A stretch of DNA of 64,000 bases from Robiginitalea aestuariiviva (GTDB lineage: Bacteria; Bacteroidota; Bacteroidia; Flavobacteriales; Flavobacteriaceae), in assembly GCF_029537735.1 (NCBI RefSeq), contig NZ_JARPUQ010000001.1, positions 964,696 through 1,028,695 of the forward strand. The letters run 5' to 3'. Below are positions 16,595-26,530 of this stretch, in pieces. Within the stretch, counting starts at the first letter, position 1. Each line of letters begins with the position of its first letter. The position numbers and the translations under genes are program-made. The notes under the pieces are model-generated. The model was given only the letters and a program-made list of their open reading frames with translations. It was not told the DNA's origin and searched no databases.

Positions 16595-18463
16595 ATGGTA
16601 GAACTGGCCGGAATAATCATACTGGGAATCTTTGCCCAATGGGTGGCCTGGCGGCTGAAGTTGCCCGCCATTCTCCCCCTGATCCTTATCGGTCTGATTG
16701 TGGGCCCGGTTGCTACCTTGTATACCGAAGATGGCAGTAAGCTGATCGAGCCCATCTGGAATGGGGAAGCCGGTCTGTTTCCCGGGGAAGGTCTCTACTA
16801 TTTTGTCTCCCTGGCCATCAGTATTATCCTTTTTGAAGGGGGGCTTACCCTGAAGCGCTCCGAGGTGTCGAATGTAGGCCCTGTCATCACTAAACTCATT
16901 ACCCTGGGGACCGTAGTCACCTTTTTCTGCGCCGGGGTTGCGGCCCACTTTATTTTCGGGATCAGCTGGCAGATGTCGTTTTTGTTCAGCGCCCTGATCA
17001 TTGTGACCGGCCCGACTGTGATTACTCCCATCCTGCGAAACATCCCCTTGAAAAAGGATATTTCCGCCATCCTGAAATGGGAGGGTATCCTCATTGATCC
17101 CATTGGCGCCCTGGTAGCGGTACTGGTCTTTGAGTTTATCAGTGTGGGGGAAGGCCATGCCTACACCAAAACCGCCCTGATCGAATTCGGGAAGATCCTG
17201 CTTTTCGGGTTTACCTTCGGGTTCACTTTTGCCCACGGGCTGGCCTTTGCGATCAAAAGGAATTTTATCCCGCACTACCTGCTGAATGTAGTTTCCTTAT
17301 CGGTGGTGTTGCTGGTATTTGTGGAATCGGACCTGTTTGCCCACGAATCGGGCCTGCTGGCGGTGGTTGTGATGGGGCTGGTACTCGGTAATATGGACCT
17401 GCCCAACATCAAGGAACTGCTGTATTTTAAAGAGTCCCTCAGCGTCTTGCTGATCTCCATCCTTTTTATCCTGCTGGCAGCCAACATTAACCTGGCAGAC
17501 CTGGAGCTGATCTACACCTGGAAAACCGCCCTGCTTTTTGGCATTATTGTGTTCCTGATCCGGCCGCTGGGGGTAATGCTCAGTACACAGGGCTCCGAGT
17601 TAAAGGTCAATGAGAAATTATTTATCGGGTGGGTAGGCCCCCGGGGGATCGTCGCCGCCGGGATCGCCTCCCTTTTCGGCTCTAAATTGCTGGCGCGGGG
17701 CGAGCCCGGGGCAGAATATATCACCCCCCTGGTCTTTACCGTGGTTCTGGGAACCGTACTGCTGAATGCTACCACGGCCCGGTTGGTCGCTAAGCTGGCA
17801 GGGGTCTTTTTGAAGAAATCCGAAGGTATCCTGATTGTGGGGGCATCCAAAGCCTCCCGCCTGATTGCCCAATACCTGCAGCGCAACGATCGCCACGTGG
17901 TGGTGATCGACAACAACCCGGCCAATATCGAAAAGGCCAAGGAACACGGCCTGGAGGCCTTTACGGCGAACATCTATTCGGACACGTTAACGGATAACCT
18001 GGAACTCACCGATGTGGGGTACCTGATTGCCATGACCGCCAACTCCGACATCAACAAATACGCCATCGAGAAATTCAGGGACCAGTTTGGTGAGAACGGC
18101 TCCTTCCGCATTGTGGATACAGACGAAATGGGGGACCCTGAGGTCAAGGGCCGGCAGGAGCTTTTTTCCCAGACAGACGACTTTGTGAAATTCATGGACG
18201 CGGTGCGCAAAAACCCGGCCATCCACGAGGCAGACCTAAAGGACGAGAACCAGTATCAGAAACTCTGCGAGCGCATCAATGCAGACGATGACATGGTACC
18301 CCTGTTTATTAAGGATACCGATGGAGAACTCCACATTATTCCCTCCTATGTGCGCGGGGGCGGTGCCATTCATGAAGGGTACAAGCTGGTGTATATGGGG
18401 AAAGCCCTGAACGCGGAGCGGGACGACACCCAGGTGGTGTCCCTGTACGGGAAACCCGTGTAA
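16595..18463 (+). CDS. CPA1-type cation:proton antiporter with TrkA-N domain
   Basis: Encodes 622 residues. Residues 1-400 contain about 12 hydrophobic helices with the CPA features LILIGLIVGP, SIILFEGGL and a core GPRGIVAAGIAS. Residues about 410-545 form a TrkA-N/RCK Rossmann domain (GILIVGASKASRLIAQYL, then VVVIDNNP), which binds nucleotides and gates transport. The protein exchanges Na+ or K+ for H+ across the inner membrane, for pH and salt homeostasis. The ATG at 16595 is used because the promoter lies just upstream and the first helix follows at once. The ion selectivity cannot be read from the sequence. Confidence 0.92.
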   Translation: MVELAGIIILGIFAQWVAWRLKLPAILPLILIGLIVGPVATLYTEDGSKLIEPIWNGEAGLFPGEGLYYFVSLAISIILFEGGLTLKRSEVSNVGPVITKLITLGTVVTFFCAGVAAHFIFGISWQMSFLFSALIIVTGPTVITPILRNIPLKKDISAILKWEGILIDPIGALVAVLVFEFISVGEGHAYTKTALIEFGKILLFGFTFGFTFAHGLAFAIKRNFIPHYLLNVVSLSVVLLVFVESDLFAHESGLLAVVVMGLVLGNMDLPNIKELLYFKESLSVLLISILFILLAANINLADLELIYTWKTALLFGIIVFLIRPLGVMLSTQGSELKVNEKLFIGWVGPRGIVAAGIASLFGSKLLARGEPGAEYITPLVFTVVLGTVLLNATTARLVAKLAGVFLKKSEGILIVGASKASRLIAQYLQRNDRHVVVIDNNPANIEKAKEHGLEAFTANIYSDTLTDNLELTDVGYLIAMTANSDINKYAIEKFRDQFGENGSFRIVDTDEMGDPEVKGRQELFSQTDDFVKFMDAVRKNPAIHEADLKDENQYQKLCERINADDDMVPLFIKDTDGELHIIPSYVRGGGAIHEGYKLVYMGKALNAERDDTQVVSLYGKPV

Positions 18464-18482
18464 TACGGTCCCTGTCCTGGAT

Positions 18483-18710
18483 CTAGTAAGGTTCGGTACG
18501 GTGCACCTTCACCTGCATGTCCGCCTCGGTAAGCGGAAATTCCTGCCCGGCAAGCAGCCTGAAGAAGGGAGTTGCCGCTTCCCTGCGGATTTTTTCCGAG
18601 AGCAGTTCCAGGTCTACTTCCCCGCTCTCCTGTTGCCAGACAAAAATGGAATTCTGCTGCACCTGCACAATGCGGTGGCTCGCTGTAAAATGGGCAATGT
18701 AGGTAGTCAT
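18483..18710 (-). CDS. hypothetical small protein
   Basis: Encodes 75 residues (MTTYIAHFTASHRIVQ...), soluble, without signal peptide or membrane segment. The sequence has alternating beta-like stretches (VQVQQNSIFVWQ) and an acidic helix (DLELLSEKIRREA). It stands alone between the convergent antiporter gene and lepA on the same strand, 67 bases downstream of the lepA stop. Codon use is like its neighbours. No family recognised; retained because the frame is open, compact and well placed. Confidence 0.55.
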   Translation of the reverse strand: MTTYIAHFTASHRIVQVQQNSIFVWQQESGEVDLELLSEKIRREAATPFFRLLAGQEFPLTEADMQVKVHRTEPY

Positions 18711-18777
18711 GGGCGGAAGCAGGCTAAACGAATCCGGGCAAATGTAGGCAAAACCCTACATTCTCAAAACACTTTTG

Positions 18778-20574
18778 TCAATCGTTCAGCTTGAGCACAG
18801 CCATAAAGGCCTGCTGGGGGATCTCCACATTCCCGACCTGCCGCATCCGCTTCTTCCCTTTTTTCTGCTTCTCCAGCAGCTTTCGTTTCCGGGAGATGTC
18901 TCCCCCGTAACACTTGGCGGTCACATCCTTGCGCAGGGCCTTTATGGTTTCCCGGGAGATGATTTTGGCACCGATAGCCGCCTGGATGGGGATGTCGAAT
19001 TGCTGGCGGGGGATAAGCTCCTTCAGCTTTTCGCACATCTTTTTCCCGATATGCTGGGCGTTGTCGAAGTGGACCAGGGCGGACAAAGCGTCTACCATCT
19101 GCCCATTGAGCAGGATATCCACCCGTACCAGTTTGGAGGTGCGCATCCCGATGGGGCTGTAGTCAAAAGAGGCATAGCCCCGGGAAACGGTTTTCAGCCG
19201 GTCGTAAAAATCGAAGACAATCTCGGCCAGAGGCATGTCGAAGTTCAGCTCCACCCGGTCCTGGGTCAGGTAGGTCTGCCCGGTGATTTGCCCCCGCTTG
19301 TCGATACAGAGGGACATGACGTTGCCCACATAATCGGCCTTGGTAATAATGGTGGCTTTGATATAAGGCTCTTCCACCCGGCTTAACGTGGAAGGCTCCG
19401 GCAGGTCCGAAGGGTTGTTGACCACCAGGGGGGTTTCCGGCTCCTTATTCGTATAGGCCAGGTAGCTCACGTTGGGGACCGTGGTGATCACGGTCATGTC
19501 GAACTCCCGTTCCAGGCGTTCCTGTATGATTTCCATGTGCAGCATCCCGAGAAAACCACAGCGGAACCCGAAGCCCAGGGCGGCACTGCTTTCGGCCGTA
19601 AAGACCAGGGAAGCATCGTTCAGCTGTAATTTTTCCATGGAAGACCGCAATTCTTCAAAGTCTTCCGTATCTACCGGGTAAATCCCGGCAAAAACCATCG
19701 GTTTTACGTCTTCAAAACCGGCAATGGCTACCGGGGAAGTGTTGGCGGCATCCGTGATGGTGTCCCCCACCTTGACTTCCCGGGCCTCTTTGATCCCTGT
19801 AATCAGGTAGCCTACGTCTCCCGTACGGATCTCCTGCCGGGGCATCTGCCGGAGCTTAAGCGTCCCGATCTCGTCCGCATGGTATTTCTTGCCGGTGGCC
19901 ACGAATTTGATATGCTGCCCTTTGTGGATCTTCCCGTTCATCACCCGGAAATAGGTTTCCACGCCCCGGAAGGGATTGTAGACGGAGTCAAAAACCAGGG
20001 CCTGCAACGGGGCTGAGGGGTCGCCTTCTGGGGCGGGGATGCGTTCAATAATGGCCTTCAGGATGGCGTCTACGCCCAGGCCGGTTTTTCCGCTGGCGGG
20101 GATCACCTCTTCGGGCTTGCACCCCAGCAGGTCTACAATATCGTCGGTAACTTCCTCGGGGTTGGCGCTCGGGAGGTCCACTTTGTTCAGGACCGGGATA
20201 ATCTCCAGGTCGTTTTCCAGGGCCAGGTAGAGGTTGGAAATGGTCTGCGCCTGAATGCTCTGTGCGGCGTCTACCACCAGCAGGGCGCCTTCGCAGGCCG
20301 CGATGGAGCGGGATACCTCATAGCTGAAATCCACGTGGCCGGGGGTGTCAATCAGATTCAGGATATAAGTTTCCCCCTCATAAACGTATTCCATTTGGAT
20401 GGCGTGGCTCTTGATGGTGATGCCGCGCTCCCGTTCCAGGTCCATGCTATCCAGCAACTGGTCCTGCTTTTCCCGTTCGGTAACCGAACCGGTGTGGTCC
20501 AGCAGCCGGTCGGCCAGGGTACTCTTGCCGTGGTCGATGTGGGCGATGATGCAGAAATTGCGGATATGCTTCAT
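18778..20574 (-). CDS. lepA: elongation factor 4 (back-translocating GTPase)
   Basis: Encodes 598 residues, the full length of LepA/EF4. The GTPase domain opens with [15 protein letters not shown] (G1), DTPGHVDF (G3) and NKVD (G4). The EF-G-like domains II, III and V follow, and the LepA-specific C-terminal domain begins near [18 protein letters not shown] and ends in basic [17 protein letters not shown]. It acts on stalled ribosomes. A clear -7 element (20594-20601, minus) lies ahead of the ATG at 20574 with a leader of about 15 bases. It appears to be a single-gene unit. Confidence 0.98.
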   Translation of the reverse strand: MKHIRNFCIIAHIDHGKSTLADRLLDHTGSVTEREKQDQLLDSMDLERERGITIKSHAIQMEYVYEGETYILNLIDTPGHVDFSYEVSRSIAACEGALLVVDAAQSIQAQTISNLYLALENDLEIIPVLNKVDLPSANPEEVTDDIVDLLGCKPEEVIPASGKTGLGVDAILKAIIERIPAPEGDPSAPLQALVFDSVYNPFRGVETYFRVMNGKIHKGQHIKFVATGKKYHADEIGTLKLRQMPRQEIRTGDVGYLITGIKEAREVKVGDTITDAANTSPVAIAGFEDVKPMVFAGIYPVDTEDFEELRSSMEKLQLNDASLVFTAESSAALGFGFRCGFLGMLHMEIIQERLEREFDMTVITTVPNVSYLAYTNKEPETPLVVNNPSDLPEPSTLSRVEEPYIKATIITKADYVGNVMSLCIDKRGQITGQTYLTQDRVELNFDMPLAEIVFDFYDRLKTVSRGYASFDYSPIGMRTSKLVRVDILLNGQMVDALSALVHFDNAQHIGKKMCEKLKELIPRQQFDIPIQAAIGAKIISRETIKALRKDVTAKCYGGDISRKRKLLEKQKKGKKRMRQVGNVEIPQQAFMAVLKLND

Positions 20575-20593
20575 AATGCGTTGAAATTGGGGG

Positions 20594-20601
20594 CAAAGAT
20601 A
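20594..20601 (-). promoter_or_regulatory. -7 promoter element for lepA
   Basis: Minus-strand TATCTTTG, a full match to TAnnTTTG, 19 bases upstream of the lepA ATG. Confidence 0.6.
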
Positions 20602-20614
20602 CGTGATCGGGGCC

Positions 20615-21718
20615 TCAATCCTGCCATTCGGCTATAAACAAATTCGTATCCCGCGTGCCTCCGTTATTCCGGTTGCTGGCAAAGACCAGATATTTGCCGT
20701 TGTTGGAAAAGACCGGGAAGGCGTCAAAGGTCTTGCCGTGGGTAACCCGGGTGAGGTTGGTGCCGTCCGTCCCGATCATGTAGAGGTTGAAAGGGAAGCC
20801 GCCCTCGGCTTCAAAATTACTGGAAAACAGCACCTTGTCTCCATCCGGGTGAAAGAACGGGCACCAGTTGGCATTGCCCAGGTAGGTGAGTTGCCGCAAC
20901 CCGGACCCATCTGCATTGCAGATAAACAGCTCCATATTGGTGGGCTGCACCAGCCCCTGGGCCAGCAGGCCCTTGTATTCCGCTATTTCCTCAGGCGTTT
21001 GCGGGCGGGAAGCCCGGAAGATGATCTGGCTGCCGTCCGGGGAGAAAAAAGCGCCCCCGTCGTACCCGAGAGCATCCGTGATCTGGGTGACCCCGCTGCC
21101 GTCCAGGTTCATGGTGTAGAGCTCCAGGTCCCCGCTGCGGTCCGAGGTAAACACGATCTTATCGCCCTTAGGGCTCACGGTGGCCTCGGCATCGTACCCG
21201 GGAAGGTCTGTAAGTTGGGCCGTGATATTGCCCTGCAGGTCCGCCACAAAGATGTCGAAGGAATCGTAAACCGGCCAGACGTACTTCCCGTTCAGGCGCA
21301 GGGGGACTTCCGGGCAGAGACTATCCTGCAGGTGGGTGGAAGCGTATACGATGTGCTTGTTGTCCGGCAGGAAATACCCGCAGGTGGTGCGGCCCATCCC
21401 GGTGCTGACCATGGGGGGCTTGTTGTCCCGGAAGGTATCTGAGGCGTTCATCACAAACATCTGGTCGCACTCCAGCCCCCAGGATGCCGTGTTGGCCTGG
21501 AAGATCAGCTGCTGGTCGTCAAAACTCCAGTAGGCTTCGGCATTGTCGCCCCCAAAGGTGACCTGCCGGATGGACTTAAAGTGGGTCTCCCCAGGGTAGA
21601 TCAGGGTATCCGAGGCCATAGCCATGGGGCTTTCACCCTCACTTTGGACGGCTACTGTCCGGGTACAGGTGCACTTGCCAAGCAGGATAATGGGGATTAA
21701 CAGTGCCGGTATTCTCAT
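20615..21718 (-). CDS. TolB-like (PD40 repeat) beta-propeller exported protein
   Basis: Encodes 367 residues. A hydrophobic N-terminus ([17 protein letters not shown]) is a signal, possibly of a lipoprotein, though LGKC is an atypical lipobox. The remainder is a row of PD40/WD40-like blades, for example [39 protein letters not shown] and [18 protein letters not shown]. These TolB-like propellers bind peptides or other envelope proteins. The start at 21718 follows a divergent promoter by 18 bases. It is next to, but divergent from, an M28 peptidase gene. Exact function unknown. Confidence 0.85.
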   Translation of the reverse strand: MRIPALLIPIILLGKCTCTRTVAVQSEGESPMAMASDTLIYPGETHFKSIRQVTFGGDNAEAYWSFDDQQLIFQANTASWGLECDQMFVMNASDTFRDNKPPMVSTGMGRTTCGYFLPDNKHIVYASTHLQDSLCPEVPLRLNGKYVWPVYDSFDIFVADLQGNITAQLTDLPGYDAEATVSPKGDKIVFTSDRSGDLELYTMNLDGSGVTQITDALGYDGGAFFSPDGSQIIFRASRPQTPEEIAEYKGLLAQGLVQPTNMELFICNADGSGLRQLTYLGNANWCPFFHPDGDKVLFSSNFEAEGGFPFNLYMIGTDGTNLTRVTHGKTFDAFPVFSNNGKYLVFASNRNNGGTRDTNLFIAEWQD

Positions 21719-21726
21719 GGGTTGTT

Positions 21727-21734
21727 TACTTTTA
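21727..21734 (+). promoter_or_regulatory. putative -7 element for the M28 peptidase gene
   Basis: TACTTTTA (one base from TAnnTTTG) would start transcription about 17 bases before the ATG at 21756. It lies 2 bases from the oppositely oriented element at 21737-21744. Confidence 0.45.
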
Positions 21735-21736
21735 GG

Positions 21737-21744
21737 CAAAAATA
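21737..21744 (-). promoter_or_regulatory. putative -7 element for the PD40 propeller gene
   Basis: Minus-strand TATTTTTG matches TAnnTTTG fully and would give a leader of about 14 bases before the start at 21718. It abuts the divergent promoter of the M28 gene. Confidence 0.5.
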
Positions 21745-21755
21745 TACGGAAAGCC

Positions 21756-22985
21756 ATGAAGTACGCACAACTTTTTCTGGGGACGGCCCTGGTTTTGGCC
21801 GCCTGCCGCACTGAAGCCCCTGTGGAAGTGACCCTGCAGGAGGATGTTGGCATCCTGGCCGCGGATTCCCTGATGGGCAGGGAAACGGGAACGGACGGGG
21901 CCCGGATGGCTGCCGATTATCTGGAAGGACGGCTCCGGAACATGGGGCTTAAACCGGCTGGTGCCCAGGGCACCTACCGCCAGACTTTTGTCTTTAAGCC
22001 GCGTCGGGACCCACATGCCCAGATTACCTTCGAAGAGGCAGATAGTGCCGGGATTGCCGGGATGAATGTTATGGGACTGATCGACAAAGGGGGCTCCCGC
22101 ACCGTGGTATTGGGCGCCCACTACGACCACCTGGGAATGGGGGGCGAGGGTTCCCTGCACCGGGGCGAGGCGGCCGTGCACAACGGGGCGGACGACAACG
22201 CCAGCGGGGTAGCGGTCCTGTTACACCTGGCGCAGGAAATCAATCGTTGGGAGGAAGCGCGGGACAACTACCTTATCCTCTTATTTTCCGGGGAGGAAAT
22301 GGGGCTTTTGGGCTCCAATTACTTTTCAAAAAACCCAACCCTGAGCCTGGACGAAGTGCCCTTTATGCTGAACCTGGATATGGTGGGCCGGCTGCGGCCG
22401 GACAGCACCCTCTCGGTAAGCGGTACGGGCACCAGCCCGATCTGGAACCAGGTGCTCAACAGCCAGAACCCCGGATTTAAACTGGTGTTGCAGGAATCCG
22501 GGGTGGGCCCGTCCGACCACACCTCCTTTTACCTGCAGGATATCCCCGTGCTCCATTTTTTCACCGGGCAGCACCCGGACTACCACCGCCCTTCGGACGA
22601 TGCCGGCAAGCTGAATTACGAAGGGATGGAAGCCATTTCGGCCTACCTGATGAAGGTGCTCCGAGCCATGGAAACCCAGCGGGAAGTGGCCTTCCGCAAG
22701 ACGAAAAACGAAAGCGAGGAAGTGCCTGCCTTTAAGGTTGCTCTGGGGGTGGTCCCGGATTACCTCTTTGAGGGGCCGGGCATGCGCATAGATGGGGTTA
22801 GCGAAGGCAAGGCGGCCCAGCAGGCCGGGCTGCAGAAGGGCGATGTGGTGTTGCGCCTGGGCGATAGCACCGTAACGGACATGATGAGTTATATGCGCGC
22901 CCTGGCCAGTTTCCAGCCCGGCGACTCTACTGAAGTGGTGGTGGGCCGGGGCACAGATTCCCTTCGGGTTTCGGTCCGGTTTTGA
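21756..22985 (+). CDS. M28 family zinc peptidase with C-terminal PDZ domain, lipoprotein
   Basis: Encodes 409 residues. The signal ends in LAAC, a good lipobox. The M28 metal ligands are seen in GAHYDHLG (about 125), GADDNASG (about 148), SGEEMGLLG (about 176), NLDMVGR (about 206) and a final His in LHFFTGQHPDYH. A PDZ domain occupies about 325-408 (PGMRIDGVSEGKAAQQAG, DVVLRLGDS). It should be an aminopeptidase of the envelope. The ATG at 21756 is chosen over in-frame starts lying inside the divergent gene. No second gene follows in the unit; the next gene has its own promoter. Confidence 0.93.
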   Translation: MKYAQLFLGTALVLAACRTEAPVEVTLQEDVGILAADSLMGRETGTDGARMAADYLEGRLRNMGLKPAGAQGTYRQTFVFKPRRDPHAQITFEEADSAGIAGMNVMGLIDKGGSRTVVLGAHYDHLGMGGEGSLHRGEAAVHNGADDNASGVAVLLHLAQEINRWEEARDNYLILLFSGEEMGLLGSNYFSKNPTLSLDEVPFMLNLDMVGRLRPDSTLSVSGTGTSPIWNQVLNSQNPGFKLVLQESGVGPSDHTSFYLQDIPVLHFFTGQHPDYHRPSDDAGKLNYEGMEAISAYLMKVLRAMETQREVAFRKTKNESEEVPAFKVALGVVPDYLFEGPGMRIDGVSEGKAAQQAGLQKGDVVLRLGDSTVTDMMSYMRALASFQPGDSTEVVVGRGTDSLRVSVRF

Positions 22986-23044
22986 ACGCTGAAATGGCGT
23001 AACGCCCCATCAGGAATACATAGTTGAGGGTAAGAAAATTTTTA

Positions 23045-23052
23045 TAGCTTTA
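23045..23052 (+). promoter_or_regulatory. putative -7 element for the TonB-dependent receptor gene
   Basis: TAGCTTTA (one base from TAnnTTTG) lies 20 bases before the GTG start at 23072. Confidence 0.45.
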
Positions 23053-23071
23053 CCCAAGTCCAACCCAACGC

Positions 23072-25483
23072 GTGAAAACCTACATCCTACTTATTCTGGG
23101 GCTGCTTCCCCTGGCCCTGACCGGCCAGCAATTCCAGATATCCGGTACCCTGAAAGACAGCGAAGGCAAAGCCCTGCCCTACAGCAATGTGATCCTGCTG
23201 CGCGCTGCCGATTCCGTGCAGGTAAAGGGGACCTCCGCCGACGAAAGCGGGATCTTTGTGCTACGGGATGTGCCAGGCGGCTCATATCTGCTGCAACCCC
23301 AGTATTTTGGGCATAAATCCCTGATTTTACCCCTGGAGCTCACCGCAGACCTGCAGTTGGGAGAGGTGGTATTGGAACTGGAGGGCAATGCACTGGACGA
23401 AGTGGTGATTACCGCTGCCCGCCCCATCATAGAACGCCTGGCAGACCGGCTGGTGTTCAAAGTGGAAAATACCGTGATCAGCGAGGGCACTACCTGGGAT
23501 ATCCTCAGGCGCACCCCCGGCGTAGTAGTGCTGGGCGACAACCTGGAAATCCGGGGGAAAAGCGTAACCGTATACCTGAACGACCGGAAGGTGCAACTGT
23601 CATCCGACGAAATCCTCGACTTGCTCAAAGGCCTGTCCGGGGATGTGGTGTCTGCCGTGGAAGTGATTGCGGATCCCCCCGCCCGGTACGAGGCAGCGGA
23701 CGGGGCCGTGCTGAACATCCGCACCCGCCAAAACATTGTGCCCGGATACAAGGGCAGCGTACAGGCGCGCTGGGAACAGGCTATTTTCCCCAAGTACCGC
23801 CTGGGGACCAGCCACTACTATAAGGGAAGGCAATGGGGCCTGTTTGCCAATTACAGCATCAGCCCAAGGAAGGAGTTCAAGCGGACGGATTCTTATGTGA
23901 ATTTCTTTGACCCGGCCCAAACCGTTTACGCCCGGTGGAATACCGACATGGAAAAGATAGGCCGTTCCCTGGCCCAGCAAGCCACCCTGATGCTGGATTA
24001 TTCCCCGTCCGAAAAGGACCAATTCAACCTGACCACCACCCTGAATACCTCCCCCAACAAGCGCAACGCCTACCTGCTGGCTACCGTGATGCGCAATGCA
24101 CAGGGGCAGGTAGATTCCACCCTGAGGACCTGGAGCAATGTGGAAGACGACATGCTGAATGCTTCGGCAAACCTCAATTATGAGCGCAAACTGGCCAGGG
24201 AAGGAGCATCCCTGAAGGCCAACGCCCATTACACCTACTACGAACTGCGTCGAGACCAGGTGGGCAACAGCGATTATTTCAACCCCTCCGGGGCCTTCCA
24301 GCGGAACTTCCGGTTTTCCACCGAGGCCTTCCAGGATATCCACATTACCACCGCCCAGGCCGATTATTATGCCCCGCAAAAGTCCGGGAGCTTCGAGGCG
24401 GGGGCCAAAGGTTCGTTTATCCGCAGCAACAGCCGGATCGATTACCTGGATGTAAACGATACCCAACCGCCTTTCGATATTGCCCTGTCGGACCGCTTTA
24501 CCTACGACGAGGCTGTGGGGGCGGCTTATATGACCCTGAACCGGGACTGGGACCCCTGGTCGCTGAAACTGGGTCTGAGGGCCGAACACACCGAGGTGCG
24601 GGCCCGCAGCCTTACCCTGGACGACATTACCCGCCAGAGCTACCTGGAGTTTTTCCCGTCCGTGTATCTGGGGCGTACCCTGGGCGAAGACAACAGCCTG
24701 AATTTTTCGTATAACCGGCGGCTTACCCGGCCCAATTACCAGGACCTGAACCCTTTCCGGTTCTTCCTGAATGAAAACGACTACGACGAGGGGAACCCCA
24801 ACCTGGTGCCCAACTTCAGCCACAACCTGAATTTGAACCTGACCCTGAAGAACACGGTTTTTATCGACTTCTATTATCGGGACAATGGCCGTTACATTAG
24901 CCTGCTAAGCTTCCAGGACAACGAGGCCCAGACCCTGTTGCAGATCATACAAAACGTGTATAAAAGCCGCTCCTACGGGGTGGATTTTACCGTGTCTGCC
25001 TCCCCGGCTTCCTTTTGGGATCTGTATGCCTATACCTCGGTCTTCCACGAGGCCGAGACCTTCCTGGCCGTTGAGAGCGACATAGAAACCTATACCAACC
25101 GGGTGAGCGGGTTTTACGGGTACTTCAACAATGCCTTTACGCTCTCCAAGGACCGCACCTTTACTGCAGACCTGACCCTGGTGTACCTGAGCGGCTTCCT
25201 CTATGGCACCTACAGGATGAGCGAAAACACCACCCTGAATGCGGGGCTGCGCAAGAGCCTCTGGAAGGGCAGGGCTATTGTATCCCTGGTAGCGGAAGAT
25301 ATCCTGCAGCGGGCCAACTCTACCTATACCACCCGCTATAATAACCAGGACAACGGGTATTACGGCCTGCCGGAAACCCGCTTTGTGCGCCTGGGCTTTA
25401 CCTATAATTTTGGGAATTATCGCCTGCAAAACCGGTCTGCGGACCTTCGGAAATCGGAGCTCCAACGCATTGAGGACGAGTAG
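23072..25483 (+). CDS. TonB-dependent receptor-type outer membrane beta-barrel protein
   Basis: Encodes 803 residues with a GTG start followed at once by a signal peptide (MKTYILLILGLLPLALTGQQ). Residues 20-100 are a carboxypeptidase-regulatory-like domain (SGTLKDSEGKALPYSNVILL), about 115-225 a plug domain (RRTPGVVVLGDNLEIRGKS), and the rest a beta-barrel rich in aromatic-ended strands. It matches the OMP_b-brl_3-type receptors of Bacteroidota. The C-terminus is charged (SELQRIEDE) rather than ending in Phe. It stands alone, with no SusD partner nearby. Its ligand is unknown; uptake of a siderophore, peptide or oligosaccharide is possible. Confidence 0.92.
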   Translation: MKTYILLILGLLPLALTGQQFQISGTLKDSEGKALPYSNVILLRAADSVQVKGTSADESGIFVLRDVPGGSYLLQPQYFGHKSLILPLELTADLQLGEVVLELEGNALDEVVITAARPIIERLADRLVFKVENTVISEGTTWDILRRTPGVVVLGDNLEIRGKSVTVYLNDRKVQLSSDEILDLLKGLSGDVVSAVEVIADPPARYEAADGAVLNIRTRQNIVPGYKGSVQARWEQAIFPKYRLGTSHYYKGRQWGLFANYSISPRKEFKRTDSYVNFFDPAQTVYARWNTDMEKIGRSLAQQATLMLDYSPSEKDQFNLTTTLNTSPNKRNAYLLATVMRNAQGQVDSTLRTWSNVEDDMLNASANLNYERKLAREGASLKANAHYTYYELRRDQVGNSDYFNPSGAFQRNFRFSTEAFQDIHITTAQADYYAPQKSGSFEAGAKGSFIRSNSRIDYLDVNDTQPPFDIALSDRFTYDEAVGAAYMTLNRDWDPWSLKLGLRAEHTEVRARSLTLDDITRQSYLEFFPSVYLGRTLGEDNSLNFSYNRRLTRPNYQDLNPFRFFLNENDYDEGNPNLVPNFSHNLNLNLTLKNTVFIDFYYRDNGRYISLLSFQDNEAQTLLQIIQNVYKSRSYGVDFTVSASPASFWDLYAYTSVFHEAETFLAVESDIETYTNRVSGFYGYFNNAFTLSKDRTFTADLTLVYLSGFLYGTYRMSENTTLNAGLRKSLWKGRAIVSLVAEDILQRANSTYTTRYNNQDNGYYGLPETRFVRLGFTYNFGNYRLQNRSADLRKSELQRIEDE

Positions 25484-25508
25484 TTTTCGCCAAATGGGGC
25501 CGAATTTG

Positions 25509-25516
25509 TACTTTTG
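25509..25516 (+). promoter_or_regulatory. -7 promoter element for dusB
   Basis: TACTTTTG is a full TAnnTTTG match. It covers an in-frame TTG codon at 25514, which therefore cannot be the translational start, supporting the ATG at 25538 with a leader of about 17 bases. Confidence 0.6.
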
Positions 25517-25537
25517 ACCCCCAAAATCCCGAGGCCC

Positions 25538-26530
25538 ATGCCCCGTATCGGCTCAATTGAACTCCCGGATTTCCCCCTGCTGCTCGCCCCTATGGAGGAT
25601 GTGAGCGATCCGCCCTTTCGCACCCTGTGCAAGGAACAGGGCGCAGACGTGATGTATACGGAGTTTATCTCATCCGAAGGCCTGATCCGCGATGCGGCCA
25701 AGAGCGTCATCAAACTGGATATTTACGAAAAGGAGCGCCCTATCGGCATCCAGATCTTTGGCGCCGAGATGGATTCTATGCTGCAGGCCGTGGATATTGT
25801 GACTGCCACGGGCCCGGATATTATCGACATCAATTTCGGGTGCCCGGTGAAAAAGGTGGTCTGCAAGAATGCCGGGGCGGGCATCCTCAGGGACATCCCC
25901 CTGATGGTAAAGCTCACCGAGGCTATGGTCAAACGCACCCACCTGCCGGTTACGGTCAAAACCCGCCTGGGCTGGGACCACGACTCCATTAAGATTGTGG
26001 AGGTGGCCGAGCGTTTGCAGGATGTGGGGATACAGGCCATTTCCATCCACGGACGCACCCGGGTACAGATGTACAAAGGACAGGCCAACTGGCGCCCCAT
26101 CGCAGAAGTTAAGAACAACCCGCGCATGCACATCCCCGTTTTTGGCAATGGGGACGTAGATACTCCGGAGGCGGCCGTGCGCATGCGGGACGATTATGGT
26201 CTGGACGGCGCCATGATAGGACGCGCCTCTATTGGTTACCCCTGGTTTTTCCGCGAAGTAAAACACTTTATGCAGACCGGAGAGCACCTGCCGCCCCCCA
26301 ATATGGAGGCCCGGGTAGCCGCTGCCCGCCGCCATCTGGAAATGGCCATTGCCTGGAAAGGGGAAAAACTGGGCGTACTGGAAACCCGCCGCCACTATAC
26401 CAACTACTTCAAAGGGATCCCCAACTTTAAGCCCTACCGCACCCAAATGGTGACCTCGGACGAGGCCGCAGAGGTGTTTGCCGCCTTCGACGCTGCCCTG
26501 GAAGCGTTTTCCGACTACGAATTTGCCTAG
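25538..26530 (+). CDS. dusB: tRNA dihydrouridine synthase B
   Basis: Encodes 330 residues. The FMN-barrel signatures are LAPMEDVSDPPFRTLC at the N-terminus, DINFGCPVKKVVCKNAGAG with the catalytic Cys near residue 100, and VKTRLGWD and HGRTRVQMYKG further on. It reduces uridines to dihydrouridine in the tRNA D-loop, using NADPH and FMN. The ATG at 25538 gives the family N-terminus (RIGSIELPDFPLLLAPM). Its stop overlaps the convergent permease gene by 4 bases. Monocistronic. Confidence 0.96.
   Translation: MPRIGSIELPDFPLLLAPMEDVSDPPFRTLCKEQGADVMYTEFISSEGLIRDAAKSVIKLDIYEKERPIGIQIFGAEMDSMLQAVDIVTATGPDIIDINFGCPVKKVVCKNAGAGILRDIPLMVKLTEAMVKRTHLPVTVKTRLGWDHDSIKIVEVAERLQDVGIQAISIHGRTRVQMYKGQANWRPIAEVKNNPRMHIPVFGNGDVDTPEAAVRMRDDYGLDGAMIGRASIGYPWFFREVKHFMQTGEHLPPPNMEARVAAARRHLEMAIAWKGEKLGVLETRRHYTNYFKGIPNFKPYRTQMVTSDEAAEVFAAFDAALEAFSDYEFA

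Noticed and set aside
16415-17275. N-terminal extension of the MBL hydrolase frame (287 codons)
   Set aside because: It is antisense to the antiporter gene; the protein's family N-terminus starts at 16414.
23600-24823. Open frame of 407 codons opposite the TonB-dependent receptor gene
   Set aside because: Antisense to a receptor with signal, plug and barrel; no motif seen.
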